From Mikania micrantha (taxonomy: Eukaryota > Streptophyta > Magnoliopsida > Asterales > Asteraceae): DNA of 64,000 bases. The position numbers were made by a program, and so were the translations under genes. The DNA lies in the NCBI GenBank assembly GCA_009363875.1, contig CM018681.1, positions 39,325,510 to 39,389,509 on the forward strand, written 5' to 3'. Below, piece by piece: positions 9,836-22,917 of this stretch (position 1 is its first letter; every line of letters starts with the position of its first letter). Below the pieces are notes generated by a model. It ran no database searches, was not told the DNA's origin, and saw nothing but the letters and a program-made list of their open reading frames with translations.

Positions 9836-12332
9836 AACAAGACTATTAAACACCTTAAACAAAGTTAATTATGATAGTGTACATGAAATCATTTGCTACC
9901 CATGTGTTAATACAAAGGTGACAAGTTTTGAATAATGGGATCATAAAGTCTAAAACATGGTACTTGGACTATGATGACAAGTAGTTTTAAAGGGGTCAAG
10001 ACAATTGAGCAACAATGACACAAGAATTATGTTACAAAACTATGTTACAAGGGGTTAAGGGTTACTAACCTTTAACTTAAAACCTAAATTTTACAATTAG
10101 AACTCTTTTTGTCACGATAATAATTCAAGTGGAACATAAGGTCAACAACAAAGTGTGCTAACCAAAACTTAGTAAGTACGTGTTAACAAAATCCTTAACA
10201 ACTAAACAGGGCCAAATGATGACCGCGACTCACGGGTGTTAGCCAATTTTCAGGCTAACACATACATGAACACCAGTCACTACAACTTATACTTATAAAT
10301 TACAACAACGTGAAATCAATATTGGATCGTGAAAACTACTACAAGTACAATCAAGAGCGTGTGCATTCCTTGTTTAAGCTAAGTCAACCCCTTCAAAAAC
10401 AAGGTGAGTTCATACGCCCCTTTTCTAATCTTAACTGATTTTAAACTCTCGGGGCTGAGAAACATGCTTAACTTTTATTTACTTAAAATTTTTATGTTTA
10501 ACATATTGTTATGCTTTGATTAAGATAATATTGCTTGACTTATTATCGTTTATCATTGTATGCATGCTTGTATGATCATGATATGACAGAAACAACTAAG
10601 ATGAATATGATAATATAACTTCATAAATCATCAACACAATAGAATAATATAGTTGTAAGATTTTATCTTATAACATTAAATTATTCCTACTAGAACAGAC
10701 ATTGAGATTATCACAGGTGAACAAGATGACAAGAACAACAACAAACAGTATCCACCACCTGAGTCAACTAAGTGTTGTAAGAATGGTTCCTACAACACTG
10801 TAGTGGCAACATGGTGACTGTATGGAACAACTAGAATGATAAGCATGATAACATACCTTCATGATAATAACATCATTCGCACAACAACTAATACTGTATA
10901 ATAAGACAAGATCTTATATAACTTTATTAGCAACAATTGGAACACACAACATTGAGAACAAACAACATTGGTGAACACAATACAATTGATTTCTATTGAA
11001 CTGTCTGTATTATATCATTTCAATCATGTGCCATATATTCAAGTTTCATTGTAAGTCCCTTATCAGAATCGTTTACCAGTTAATTTAGTGGGATCTAAAC
11101 CGACGTTAGCATAGTGGTACCATAGGTTTGACAAACCTCCGGCGAGTAGGTCGGTATGTTAAGCGTAACATTAATTGACCAGTAACGTATGACCGGTAAC
11201 AGGGCGACGATCAATCAGGTTTGGTAAACGACACATGGTGATATTATTCGACAGTGATATTGTAATTAATCCATCGCTTCTTGTTGACTAGTAGACTGAG
11301 GAATTTATTTTCTCTCATGTCATATTGCTAGTAACAGTTCGATGAGGACTATGGTAATACAAAGTGGTAGAGGTAAATCGGATGCATTGTAATCTGATTA
11401 CGTGAGGATTGCAATGGATTCCTTTTAGGCTCTATGCACTTCAAGTTGAGAACAAATATCAACTGGTTAACTAACACTCTTACTTTTAAAAGTGATTAAC
11501 AGTTAACCCCATGAGCAATAGAATAATAATAAGGATCAGATTAAATTAATCTAATTTCCTTAACACATCGAGGGTTTATCGATACTTCGGTTTGATAACT
11601 AAACCCCTCATATTATATTATTCTACTTATGATTCAATGGGTGATGAATACAAACGGACGGGTGAAATGAAAATGGGGATCCATAGTTGTATTGCAAGTA
11701 GTATTAAGTTCTATTAGATATGTGGTGGGATTTTGGCTGGGGCTTGGTTCCCCTACATATGCCCTATATATAAGCATTAGCAAATAGGATAAGATATAAC
11801 TTGTAAATATAGCTATGGAAAGGCCATCGTGTGAACGGGTGAATCAAACAACTTACAACCAACAAGTATGACATTGTGATTGTGTATGTGAACATTTCAA
11901 GGCTTTCAAATATCAAACTTATGAACTCACCAACCTAGTGTTGACTTTGTATAAATGCATGTTTTCTCAGGTGACGAACATGTTTAGTCATCAGATATCA
12001 AGAACACAGCTAGTGTACTTTTAGAAGACCTAGCTACATTTTGTGTGATCATACTTTTGGAATGACAAAACAGTGAATCATCTTTTGTATATCTTGTACA
12101 GATACAAGATATAAACTCATTGATTCTTTTGATTAGATTTACTTAGTTAAATTATGAGGAAGCAATGTAATTTAACTTGGTAATTCTATTTCATTGTCAT
12201 GTTAGCATTTCTCATTTATTTATCATGTGCTATGTAAACAATCTGATCATTCGATTATCAAACGATATCACGCCCCGGGAACCTTCCGCCCGGCGGGAAA
12301 GTCGATCCAGCCCGCCGGCTCGGGGTGTGACA

Positions 12333-13370
12333 ATTTCGGACATTTTGCCAGAGAATGTGAGATGCCAATTAGAAACAACTCAAGGTTTGAAGTTGGTTCA
12401 AAATCTGACAAGTTTGATCCTCAAAGAGGGGCTCCTGTTACTTCTTCATCTTCAGCCACTACAAGTTCAAAGGAAACTCCTCCAGCTAAAGATAAAGCTT
12501 TACTTGTAGAAGATGACTGTGATACTGATTGGTAATCTTATGCTGAGGAGGTTCAAGTAAATGATGAATCTCATGTTGCATTTATGGATCAGACAATTTC
12601 AAAAAAGGTTGAATTATCATCATGAAGATATCTTAATCTTAAACCAAATTATTTAAAATGTTGTGCTTATTCTGCCAAACTTGATATGGTTGCTAAGCAC
12701 AATCAATCATTGAATGATGATGTCACCTATTTAGAAGATAACGTTAAAAAATATCTAGCTAATGAAGTTAAATATAAATATAAACTTGAGGAATATAGTG
12801 CTGATATTAAAACGTTGACTTTACAATTGGCAGATAAACAGGACATTTTCAATCACATGATTGATGAATTGAATCATAGAACAAAGAAATGTAAATCAAT
12901 TAAGTGTTTGTCTAATGGTCAAACGATTTTTGATAACACTATGGCTAATAATGTAAGCAATCCTGGTACCCAAGGGATTGGTTATAAGAATGTTCCTCCT
13001 CCTTTTAACCATCTTTATGGGTCCTTTCCAAAATAGCCAAATGTTATTCCATATGTTGCTAAATCCTCTAAGAATTTAGACATGTTTTGAAATGATTTAA
13101 CTAACTTGTCTAGTTCTGTCAGTATTACACATGCAAGAACAGGGATAGATGATTTAGGGATCAAAAAAGAAGTTTGTGATGGTGATGAAGATGAAGATGA
13201 TAATAGAGATGTGTCTGGTTTAAAATGTGATGTTAAACAGAAATCTATTGTATCAAATTTCTTCGATAATAACAATACTTCTGAGTTTTTCATAGTTGAA
13301 GATGTTGACATTAGTGATGAAATTTTTAAAAAGGAATCTTTGCAACCAAGTGCTCATCCTCACTTACGTA
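12333..13370 (+). pseudogene. Copia element F gag, 3' part and spacer before protease
   Basis: After the target duplication ATTTC the second half of the zinc knuckle appears (GHFARECEMP). Then comes a Ser/Thr-rich stretch ending DDCDTDW with a stop at 12534. The frame at 12686-13036 is a Lys/Asp-rich coiled coil (NDDVTYLEDNVKKYLANEV). The frame at 13106-13402 is acidic (DGDEDEDDNR), as is common between copia gag and protease. Stops at 12534, 13036 and near 13090 break it. No protease or pol follows: at about 13370-13436 the sequence changes to minus-strand Athila-like protease. Confidence 0.75.
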
Positions 13371-13436
13371 GGTACTGTGACGAGGCATGTGTGTATCAAT
13401 AAGGCACAATGTGCCTTTCTGCTCTATCATCTCCTT

Positions 13437-13570
13437 CTAACCAGTCTCAAAGGTCACCATGTCATCCTCAACTTGTAAGGTCAACCTACCATCGCTCACG
13501 TCTATCAATGCAATTACAGTGGCTAAAAACGACCGATCTAAGATTAATGGTACCCTTTCATCCTCCTCCA
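13437..13570 (-). pseudogene. Element G (Athila/Tat-like) protease, C-terminal fragment
   Basis: Minus strand from 13570 reads LILDRSFLATVIALIDVSDG, the pattern seen after the protease active site in Athila/Tat-type gypsy elements (ILGRPFLATA-like), then LTLQVEDDMVTF. It resumes a protease whose first part is at 52329-52600. The CTCCA just before 13571 also occurs just after 52328, which shows that element B split this gene. Decayed: the first Gly and Pro of the family motif are Asp and Ser. Confidence 0.8.
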
Positions 13571-15078
13571 TGTCACACCCCGAGCCGGTGGACTGGATCG
13601 ACTTTCCCGTCGGGCGGAAAGTTCCCGGGGTGCGATATCGGGTGATAATCATAGTGATCGGATTGTTTACATGGAACATGATATATAATAAGAAATGCTA
13701 ACATGACATTCAATACATAGAATTACAAAGTCAAATTACACAGTACGTTTTCGAAATTTAACTAGGTAAATCTACTCAAAAGAATCATAAACTTTCTATC
13801 TTATAGCTGCACAAGATATACAAAATAGATTCAAAATGTCATCAAAATATATGCATCCAAAAATCAAGTTAGGTATTCTAGAAAGTACTCTAGATTAATC
13901 ACTGATGCTTGGTAACTAGACCTGTTCGTCACCTGAGAAACATGCATTTAAACAAAGTCAATACTAGGCTGGTGAGTTCCTAAGTTTAGTTATTTAAAAA
14001 CTTTCAGAGTTATCTACAGAACATCTTGTATTACACAAGTCTTAGTTATTCTCATTTGGCATTAACTCATCCCCATGTCCTCTCCATAGATACACCTACA
14101 GATAGGATATTGTCCAGTCTAGCATGCCTATATATAGGGCATAAATAGGGGACAAGCCCCAGCCGACATCCCACTACACACTTGACAGAACTCAATACCA
14201 CCTGTATTGTAGCTATAGATATCCATTTTATCACCCATAGACTTAATCACAGTCAATATCTCCGATATGAAAAACCATTTCATTAGAATGATATTAACGT
14301 AACACATTAGATTTCTAAGGAGTACAATTCTCCACAGTTATAAATGGTGGAAAAACCACAGATATTAATGGTGGTGTTACCACAGTTATTAGGGGTGGCA
14401 TGCTCTTTGACTTAATATTACTCACATTTGATTAGGAAGTGAGAGCAAGTCTGACACGTATTTATATCCCAATAGGTGATTAGAATTGAATTGACCACAT
14501 TGCAGCCACCACAAAGGCAAACCACAATGTCCTCAATTAAATCTGGATTCCTAGTTTTCATAAGACCTCACAACTATCTGCCACCAGCTTATGACATGAG
14601 TGAGGCCAATCTCTCAGTCTGCCAGTCCACAGAAAAGAAGTAGTGAGATAATAAGCAGACACTATCATACTCTCATCACCCGTGTTAGAAATGATAGAGT
14701 TGGAATAGGCTGACTAAAAATTAAAAGAGTTCTTATAGTTCTCAACCCATTACCATCAACTCATAACAATCCAACAGGCATAGCACACAGGTTCTCATAG
14801 GTATAACAGATCAATTCGCTTAGAACTAACTGCAATTATTTCCAAAGTCTTAACAGTCATAATTTTCCTTAGAATTAATAATATAATTCAATAGGAATAG
14901 CATGTATTCCTCATGAGAATTACAGTTGTAATCACAGAGGAATAACAATTTTATCACTTAGTAATCGTAGATATTGTCTAACAGAAATAACAGTTATAAA
15001 CTCACAGTCATCAACTTTAACATAATAAGGCATACAGTTGTAATAACAAAGTAAAACCTTATTATCATACAGTGTACT
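13571..15078 (-). repeat. Element B 3' LTR, inner segment
   Basis: Aligns with 48600-50108 of the 5' LTR from TGTCACACCCCGAGCCGG to CATACAGTGTACT, with scattered substitutions. The acceptor-like site (minus CTCAG/GTGACG) has AG at 13933-13934. A TATATAGGGC box lies near 14130. It is interrupted at 15079 by LTR E. Confidence 0.88.
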
Positions 15079-17570
15079 TGTCACACCCCGAGCCGGCGAG
15101 TTGGATCGACTTCCCCGTCGGGCAGAAGGTTCCAGGGGCGCGATATCGTGAGTGATAATCAAAATGATCAGATTGTTTACATTGCACATGATATATAACT
15201 GAGAAACTGCTAAGTAAGAATAGAATTACAAAGTTAAATTACATCAGTCAAGTTCATAATTTAACAATGTAAATCTACTATCACATCATAATTCTTCTAT
15301 CTTGTATCTGCACAAGATATACAAAATAAATCTGTAAACTCATGCTTCAAAATATGCAGGTCCAAAAAGCTAGGTCCACTAACTGGTATCCTAGTCCAAA
15401 AGTAATAACTCCTTAGTTGACCTGTTCGTCACCTGAGAAGTCGTGCAAAAATAAAGTCAACACATGGTTGGTGAGCTCATTAAGTTTTATAAAAATGAAT
15501 TTGAATAACCTGAATGAAAACCTTAACCTCACCATTAACCATCTATACCATCCAGTTCAGTATGCTTATATATAGGGCATATGTAGGGTCGAACATACCG
15601 CCCGCCCAGCCACCGTCCCACCACATACTAAACCACATGATATATTGTTCCTAGTGATAATTAAGCGTTTCATCCCACATCTTTGATTCCATAACTTTTG
15701 ATCCATAGAATTTGATTACCCTGGAAATGTTTACCTTGATCCCCCAAAATGACAACCTTAACCTCATCAACAACCACCTATGCAATTCATTCAAGTATGC
15801 TTATATATAGGGCATATGTAGGGGACAAGCCCCGGCCACCGTCCAACCACATACCGGACTGCTTAGCATATTGTTGTTAATGATAATTAAGCGTTTCACT
15901 CCATTCACCTTCAATTTAGATTTTGATTTCCACAAATAGATTCACCTTTGATCTCTTGAGTTCACCATGTATTCATGATTACCCCAAAGCATTTGTTGAA
16001 ATATAATATTATATGAGTAATTAAATAAATAACTAATCATTTAAATACAACTAAGACATGATGATTGGGCCTTATTTGACTCAATCAATTAGACTTAGTT
16101 GTTGGTGGTTGTCCAAGTTGTACCCTCTCACACGTGGCCCATATCAGGCATGACTCACAAGGAGTCTACCTGTGTGTGCCGGGACTTTCATGATGCCCAT
16201 ATCAGCTTGACCCACTGGTCTACTGTACATGCCGGGACTTTAAGGATATCCTTTGATTCTTGATCTTCTTTGATACTACTGATTTTGATTTGTTTAATAG
16301 TTTCCGTTATTGCCCATATAGCTTGACTACAAGAGTCTACTATTTATGCCGGGACTTTTCGTGTGTTACACGTGGTCTTGATTTACATACAACTGACATC
16401 CACCTTAAATTAAACAATTAATGATTTCATTAGATCTTAATGATTTCATTATTTCCATGATTCACACATAGTTATGATACCCATGATTCACTTGATTCTC
16501 TTGATTCTGATCTTTTGACTTCCATGATTCCACAATGATCATAGATTCTTGATTAGGATCCTTAGTTTACTGATCACACACTGGATTAGATTCCATTGCA
16601 TTTGATCTTTAGCTTAGCTCTTTTGATTTCACTTTGAATTTAGATTCTTAAACTTGAACTTGATGGACTAAGGGTTTGTTAAGAGTTTTAGAATTTAGGT
16701 ATTACTCATAAGAGTAATTTAATTCACTTGATAGTTCAATCTGTATAACAATTACGTAGACAGGAGTCTAGGAGTATAACAAACATATATATAAAGCATA
16801 TAATAAGTAAAAGCATTTATGTAAAGCAGTCTAAATAAAAAAGTTTATGCATGCTTCTCAGCCCCGCGTTTTAAAACAAAAATGTTTAGAAAATGGGCAA
16901 GGAACTCACCTGTGTTGCTCTGTACTGTACTACCACAAAATGCGCGCTCTTTGTTTGTAGACTATGTATCTTCAGTTCCTGAGTTTTTTATAAAGAATTC
17001 GAATACGATAAGTATACGTATTAGTCGTCGTATCTAAGGTTTGGTCTCGGTATGCAACTAAGTGTCCTATGTACTAATGTGATTCTAAGATTTAATCTAA
17101 CTAGTCTAACTTAAATACCCATTTGTAACCCGTATCCCAACAGTTAATCATAACAAGTTCTTTAATTAACACGTTTCTAATTTAATTCATTTTAAGTTAA
17201 ATCTTAAGTCAAATTCATTTATTTTAACTCAATATTAATTCAAAATCATCTATTTTAATTTTAATAGGTTCACAAAACATTTTCCTTTATTAAAATATCA
17301 TTACTTGAATTAAATTAACATTTAACATATGATGGGCTTAGGTTAGGCCCATTGGGCCCACATCGGCCCATTATTAGACTTTGGATTTTCAACGATTTTC
17401 GATCAAGATCTTTGCATACCTTAACATAGATTATTCAATTAAATCATCTAAGTTAGTTACATATCCCTTATGAATTTCCTAAGGTTTAGGTGTAAATGAT
17501 TAATTCAACCTTTAAACTTTTGTTTTGATCCACAAGATTTCATAATGATCTTCCCCAAGTGTTACGCTAA
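15079..17570 (-). repeat. LTR E (gypsy, relative of the B LTR), left copy, truncated
   Basis: Begins TGTCACACCCCGAGCC directly after GTACT (15074-15078), the presumed target site. The acceptor-like AG is at 15433-15434. Two diverged copies of about 235 bp, each with GCTTATATATAGGGCAT, start near 15561 and 15796. The donor-like site has GT at 16908-16909 on the minus strand. From 15831 to 17570 it is nearly identical to 26489-28212. It ends abruptly at 17570, where element C integrase begins, so the rest was deleted. Confidence 0.8.
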
Positions 17571-20500
17571 GATTAACACGAGTTCCCAAATCCTTTTACA
17601 ATGTTTGCCAGAAACGAGAAGTGAAGCGACCATCACGATCAGAAATGATTGATGTTGGAGTACCATGACGTGCAATGACTTCGTTGATGTACAATGTAGC
17701 TAACTTCTCCATTTTGTAATCCTCTCGGATCGGGAGAAAATGAGCAGATTTGGTGAGTCGATCAACGATCACCCAAATTGAATCGTAACCTCGCGGAGTT
17801 CTCGGCAACTTAGTTATGAAATCCATGGAAATTTGCTCCCATTTCCATTGAGGTATTTTAGGTTGCTGCAGAAGTCCCGAAGGCTTTTGATGTTCTGCTT
17901 TGACTTTAGAACATGTAAGACATTTTCCCACGTACAGTGCTATGTCTTTCTTCATTCCTGGCCACCAGTAAGATGCCCGCAAGTCTTGGTACATCTTATC
18001 TGCTCCAGGATGAACTGAGTATCACAACTTATAAGCCTCATCACAGATGAGCGTGTGCAATTCTTCTAACTTTGGAATCCAGATGCGGCCGTTGAGATAT
18101 AACACCCCGTCAGATCGAGGTTCTAGTTTTTTCTCAATCCCGCAGTCTAAGTCTGTTTTCAGCTGATTGTCTGTCACTACTTGTTGTTGTGCAATACGAA
18201 TCAAATCCTTCAAGTTTGGATGTGTGTTGATCTCCATGGCTCTGACACGAATTGGTTTGACTGGTTCCTTACGACTAAGAGCATCCGCTACCACATTGGC
18301 TTTACCCGGGTGGTAACGAATCTCACAGTCGTAATCAGTTAGAAGCTCAGCCCAACGACGTTGTCTCATGTTGAGTTCTTTCTGATTAAGGATGTGTTGC
18401 AGGCTCTTGTGGTCTGTATAGATGACACATTTAGTACCATACAGGTAGTGTCTCCAAATCTTCAATGCAAAGACCACAGCCCCTAACTCAAGGTCATGAG
18501 TAGTGTAATTCTTCTCATGAATCTTAAGTTGTCTTGAAGCATACGCAATGACCTTGTCCCGTTGCATAAGTACACAACCGAGACCAAGGTTTGAAGCATC
18601 ACAGTAGACAATGAAATCATCACTGCCTTCTGGAAGGCTAAGGATAGGGGAATTGCATAACTTCTGTTTAAGAAGTTGAAATGCATCTTCTTGTTTCTGT
18701 CCCCATATAAAGGCTTGACTTTTATGAGTCAGTGTGGTAAGTGGCAAGGCAATCTTGGAGAAATTCGCAATGAATCTCCTGTAATAGTCTGCCAGACCCA
18801 GAAATGAACGAATCTCTGTTGGATTAGATGGAGTAGTCCAGTTCTTAATCGCCTCAATCTTTGCTGGATCCACATGTATCCCATCTTTGTTTATGACATG
18901 TCCTAAGAAGTGAACCTCCTTTAGCCAAAATTCACACTTGGAGAATTTAGCATAAAGTTGTTCCTCTCTTAGTAGTTCTAAGACTTTCCTCAAATGATCC
19001 TCGTGCTCTTGTTCTGTCTTTGAATAGATCAGTATATCGTCAATGAAGACAATAACAAACTAATCCAAGTATGGCCTGCAGACTCGATTCATCAAGTCCA
19101 TGAACACTGCGGGTGCATTGGTCAGCCCAAATGGCATAACCACGAACTCATAGTGCCCATATCGAGTCCTAAATGCAGTCTTTGGTATATCCTCATCATT
19201 TACTCGTAACTGATGATACCCGGACCGTAAGTCAATCTTAGAGAAGCAAGTTGCTCCCTGTAATTGATCAAACAGATCATCGATCCTGGGCAGAGGATAT
19301 CTATTCTTGATCGTCAACTTGTTTAGCTCACGATAATCGATGCACATACGAAATGAACCGTCTTTCTTCTTGACAAAGAGTACCGGAGCTCCCCAAGGAG
19401 AGAAACTCGGTCTTATGAAACCTTTGTCTAGAAGTTCCTGAAGTTGACTAGACAGTTCTTGCATCTCAGATGGTGCTAATCGATACGGTGACTTTGCCAC
19501 TGGATTTGCTCCAGGAACGAGATCGATTCTAAACTCCACTTGCCTGATCGGTGGTAGTCCAGGCAAGTCTTCTGGAAACACGTCGGGATAATCTCTGATA
19601 ACTGGAACGTCTCCAAATGCCTTCTTTTCAGGTTTCTTCTCCACCACGTGAGCTAGGAACGCAAAATATTTCTTCTTCAGATACTTCCTAGCCTTGATGC
19701 ACGATACAATCTTCAATCCGCCACAAGGTTTCTCGCCATAGATTCTCATCGTTTCGCCGGACGGTAGAGGAATTCGAATAAGTTTCTCCGAACATATAAT
19801 TTCGGCATTGTTTTTGGATAACCAATCCATTCCTATCACAACTTCGAAGCTTCCCAGTGTCATAGGAATAAGATCGATGAGGAAAAGATGGTCGTTTAAT
19901 CTTAATTCACAACCATATACTATAGAATCTACAAATAGGGTTTTACCATCAGCTACTTCTACGGTATAGGGAGCAGTAAGCATAGATGGTTGTATATTAA
20001 ACAAAGAAGCAGTATGAGCAGAGATAAAGCTTTTATCAGCACCAGTATCAAATATGATAGAAACGTAATGACCATTAAGGAGAAATGTACCCGTGACAAC
20101 TGCTGGCTCCTCGCGTGCTTCGGCAGCTCCGATAATAAAAGCACGAGCAGTAGCAGTGTTGTTGTTGAGTTTTGGACACTGGTTTCTGAAGTGTCCCTCT
20201 GGTCCACAATTATAACAGGCCCTTCCACCTGTAACAGTAGGAGTTGTGGCAGCAGTGGTTACAGCAGCAAGATGTGCAGATCGGCATGTAGCTGCCAAGT
20301 GTCCCATCTGCCCACACTTGAGACACTTTTTGCATGGAGTATTGGGTAGGTGATGATATTGGCATTTGGTGCAGAGTGGAAACTGGCCAGTATAAGCCTT
20401 TCTGACTGTTGCAGATTGTGGCATAGCAGTAATGGGTGTGGCATGAGTAGGTGTAGCTGCAGTCAGGGCTGCAAAGTTCTTGATGGTCTTTTGCTTCTTC

Positions 20501-21321
20501 TTCTTGTGATGTTATTGTTCAGGCTTCTTGCCTTCATCAATCTGTGCTCTCTTGTACCCCTTTCGGATGAGCACCCCAGACTTAACGTATTCTTCGGTAA
20601 GGCTAGCTCCAAGATGAATCGCTGCCTCCAGAGTAGTGGGGTTATTCCCCATCACAGTTCCTCTGACAACTAGAGGTAAGCCTTCGATGTACTTCTCTAT
20701 CCTGCGGGATAGAGGAGTAACCAGGTGTGGCACCAGAATGCACAACTCATGGAAACTAGTTGTATACTTCGCGTTCTCACCACTATCTTGCACCAAATTC
20801 AACATCTCTACCTCAAGTTTCTTCAGCTCATGTCGTGGACAAAACTTATCCACAAGTAACTTCTTGAAGTCCTCCCATGATAAAGCTAATGCGACTTCCC
20901 GTCCTCTGGTGTTCTTCTCAGAGTTCCACCAGGTGAGTGCGCCTTCGTGAAAAGCGCTAGAGGCCATTTTGACCTTAAGATTTTCAGGACATCCTGTGAA
21001 ATCAAGAATATCCTCGATGCTCTCCAGCCACTGCAGTAGGCCAGTAGCTCCTTCGGTACCAGCGTACTTAGGAGGTTTAGCATCATTGAACTGCTTAAAA
21101 GTGAAGTTTGCAGTTCCAGTGTTGGTAGCATTTGAGTTATGTGCTGAATCACTAGTACTTCCCCGAAGATTCTGGGTAATATCAGTGACCATGCCCGGAA
21201 TGACATCTCTCATGTGTATAGCGATGGCTCGGGAAATCTTGTTGATCTCATCGTCGTTGCCACTTGTCGAACCCCCTCCGTTAGGATCACGTCGGGGAGG
21301 CATTCTACGAATAGAAGCCAC
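17571..21321 (-). pseudogene. Element C gag-pol, one frame with four stops, truncated in integrase
   Basis: All pieces share one reading frame from 21321 (MASIRRMPPRR; the Met at 21303 is also possible). Domains in order: retrotransposon gag (ALTWWNSEKNTRG); stop at 20512; two zinc knuckles (CLKCGQMGHLAATC, CYNCGPEGHFRNQC); aspartic protease FDTGADKSF; reverse transcriptase with PRIDDLFDQLQ; stop at 19060 a few residues before FIDDILIYSK; RNase H with CDAS, HDLELGA and YTDHKSL; stop at 18022 just after the integrase zinc-binding region starts; integrase HHCC and core; stop at 17596. One integrase zinc-binding His is Tyr. Apart from the stops, catalytic residues look intact. Most stops fit C-to-T changes, as expected in methylated silent DNA. 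Confidence 0.92.
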
Positions 21322-22900
21322 AAGTGGGTCAGTAATGAGAAAAGATACAATTGAATTTGCATGATAAAATTAGTAATATATCCATACTACTAGTATTATC
21401 ATTCAATTGTAATATGAGCATGTACACATATAAGCAATCAGCTTATTAGCATACTTCTCATGTGAATGTGTAAGATGTTCCATGATCTCACTCCACCAAA
21501 CCTACACACTGACACTTTCCCGATACACCGAAGATAGCTTATATATAGGGAATACGAAAGGGTCAAGCAAACTACCAGCCCAGACGCCATCCCACCACCG
21601 CTTCGATACACCACGATCATGTCCTTGCTAGCATTTGGCAACATGTTTGTACTGATTTCCAAGTGTGTTCCATTGATTAAGAATCCCATGATCTTTGATC
21701 AACTTGAACTATGATTGAATCCATGATTGAATTATGATTGAGTTATGTGTGCACCTACTAACAATTGTTAACATGTAGAACTAAATCATATGTGTGCTCT
21801 ACATTTTACTTGTTAAACTATGTTAGTAAGTACTAATGATGTAATCACTTAAGAATTTCACTTAAGGTTTACATTGAAAGAGTGTTCACAACTTGATTGA
21901 TTCACCACAATGTTTGACTCATCCAAGTTTGAATTGCACAATGATTGTATCCCAAATGTTTGTCTAATGTTCAATAATCCCAGTTGTTCCTGAATCCTCA
22001 CTTCAAATACGAACGCCGAATTCCCCCTGACATTCCGAAATAAGCTTATGTATAGGGCAAGCTCTCACCGCCCACCACTTACCTCAGCACATCAGCGTTA
22101 ATCCGTCGTTTGTATTTGGAGTTAAGATTCCAACTCTCGATTGATTATGATTGATTCATGTTTGTCTCTTGTACTCAGAATATGATTATGATTATGTAAA
22201 CCATGGTTCTTAATTTACTTGAAATTAAAACCTTAGGTTTTAGTATGTGTGTCCTAGGTTAATTAACCTAGGTTCTCAACACTTACAGTATTGAGTATAA
22301 TGATCTCCTGTGAGAACTTCAACTAAAGAATGCTGTTACACAGATTCTAAGTTATAAAGTTCCTATGATAATGAATACCTGATAATGATAACATGACAAG
22401 GATTTCAGATCCAAGATTCTAAAATTATAGATCTTGACCTCTGAATTCCTATAATGAGCATGACAAGGATTTTAGATCAAAGATACTAAGAATACAGATC
22501 TTTGCCTCTAAATTCCTATGATGAACTCTGATTGAGAATTCCGGATCAAGGATACTAAGAATACAGATCCTTGCCTCTGGAATCCTTAAATGAACTCTGT
22601 GTGAGAATTTCAGATCAAGGATACTAAGAATACAGATCCTTGCCTATGAAATCCTTTAATGAATATATGTGAGAAATTTAATTCGGTTTCTAAAATTATA
22701 GAATTCCGATTCAAATTCCTTGACTCGATATCTAATCTTAGAAAAGTATCCCTAAGATCTTTCAAGCTAAATGTAGACTTAATACTTACTTAAGTTACTT
22801 AGATCCTAAGTATCCTCAAGCCTATAGCACTTAGTCCTATTGGGTAGCTTAGGTTATAGTCTAGGTCATTAAACATTGGGTTTTTCCTAGTTCTCTACAA
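21322..22900 (-). other. Element C leader between primer-binding site and gag
   Basis: About 1.6 kb without a credible ORF. It includes TATATAGGG-type boxes at about 21538 and 22032, each followed by a CCACC-rich stretch as in the LTRs, and a tandem repeat at 22395-22690. Confidence 0.7.
22395..22690 (-). repeat. Four diverged units of about 75 bp in the element C leader
   Basis: Each unit contains AGATCAAGGATACTAAGAAT followed by ACAGATCCTTGCCT or a close variant, then an AATTCC/AATCC step and GAACTCTGTG-like words. Units begin near 22400, 22470, 22545 and 22615. Confidence 0.75.
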
Positions 22901-22917
22901 CCTTGGCTCTGATACCA
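22901..22917 (-). other. Element C primer-binding site
   Basis: Minus strand reads TGGTATCAGAGCCAAGG, matching the tRNA-Met 3' end over a long stretch. Three bases separate it from the LTR at 22921. Confidence 0.9.

Larger units (their letters stand above)
8087..12332 (+). mobile_element. Solo LTR (4.2 kb) of a gypsy chromovirus
   Basis: The right end, GGGTGTGACA at 12332, and a left end of TCTGACATCC at 8087 (a one-base variant of TGTGACA) match the LTR ends of elements B and H. ATTTC flanks both sides (8082-8086 and 12333-12337). No internal region is present, so it is a solo LTR left by LTR-LTR recombination. Parts in LTR orientation: TATA at 8762; donor-like GAG/GTATGAG with GT at 8986; CGAACC array about 9100-9620 and GGCCCA array 9660-9835; donor-like AAG/GTGAGTT with GT at 10404; CCCTATATATAAGC box at 11762-11775; acceptor-like TTTTCTCAG ending 11970. 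It splits the zinc knuckle of copia element F. Confidence 0.9.
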
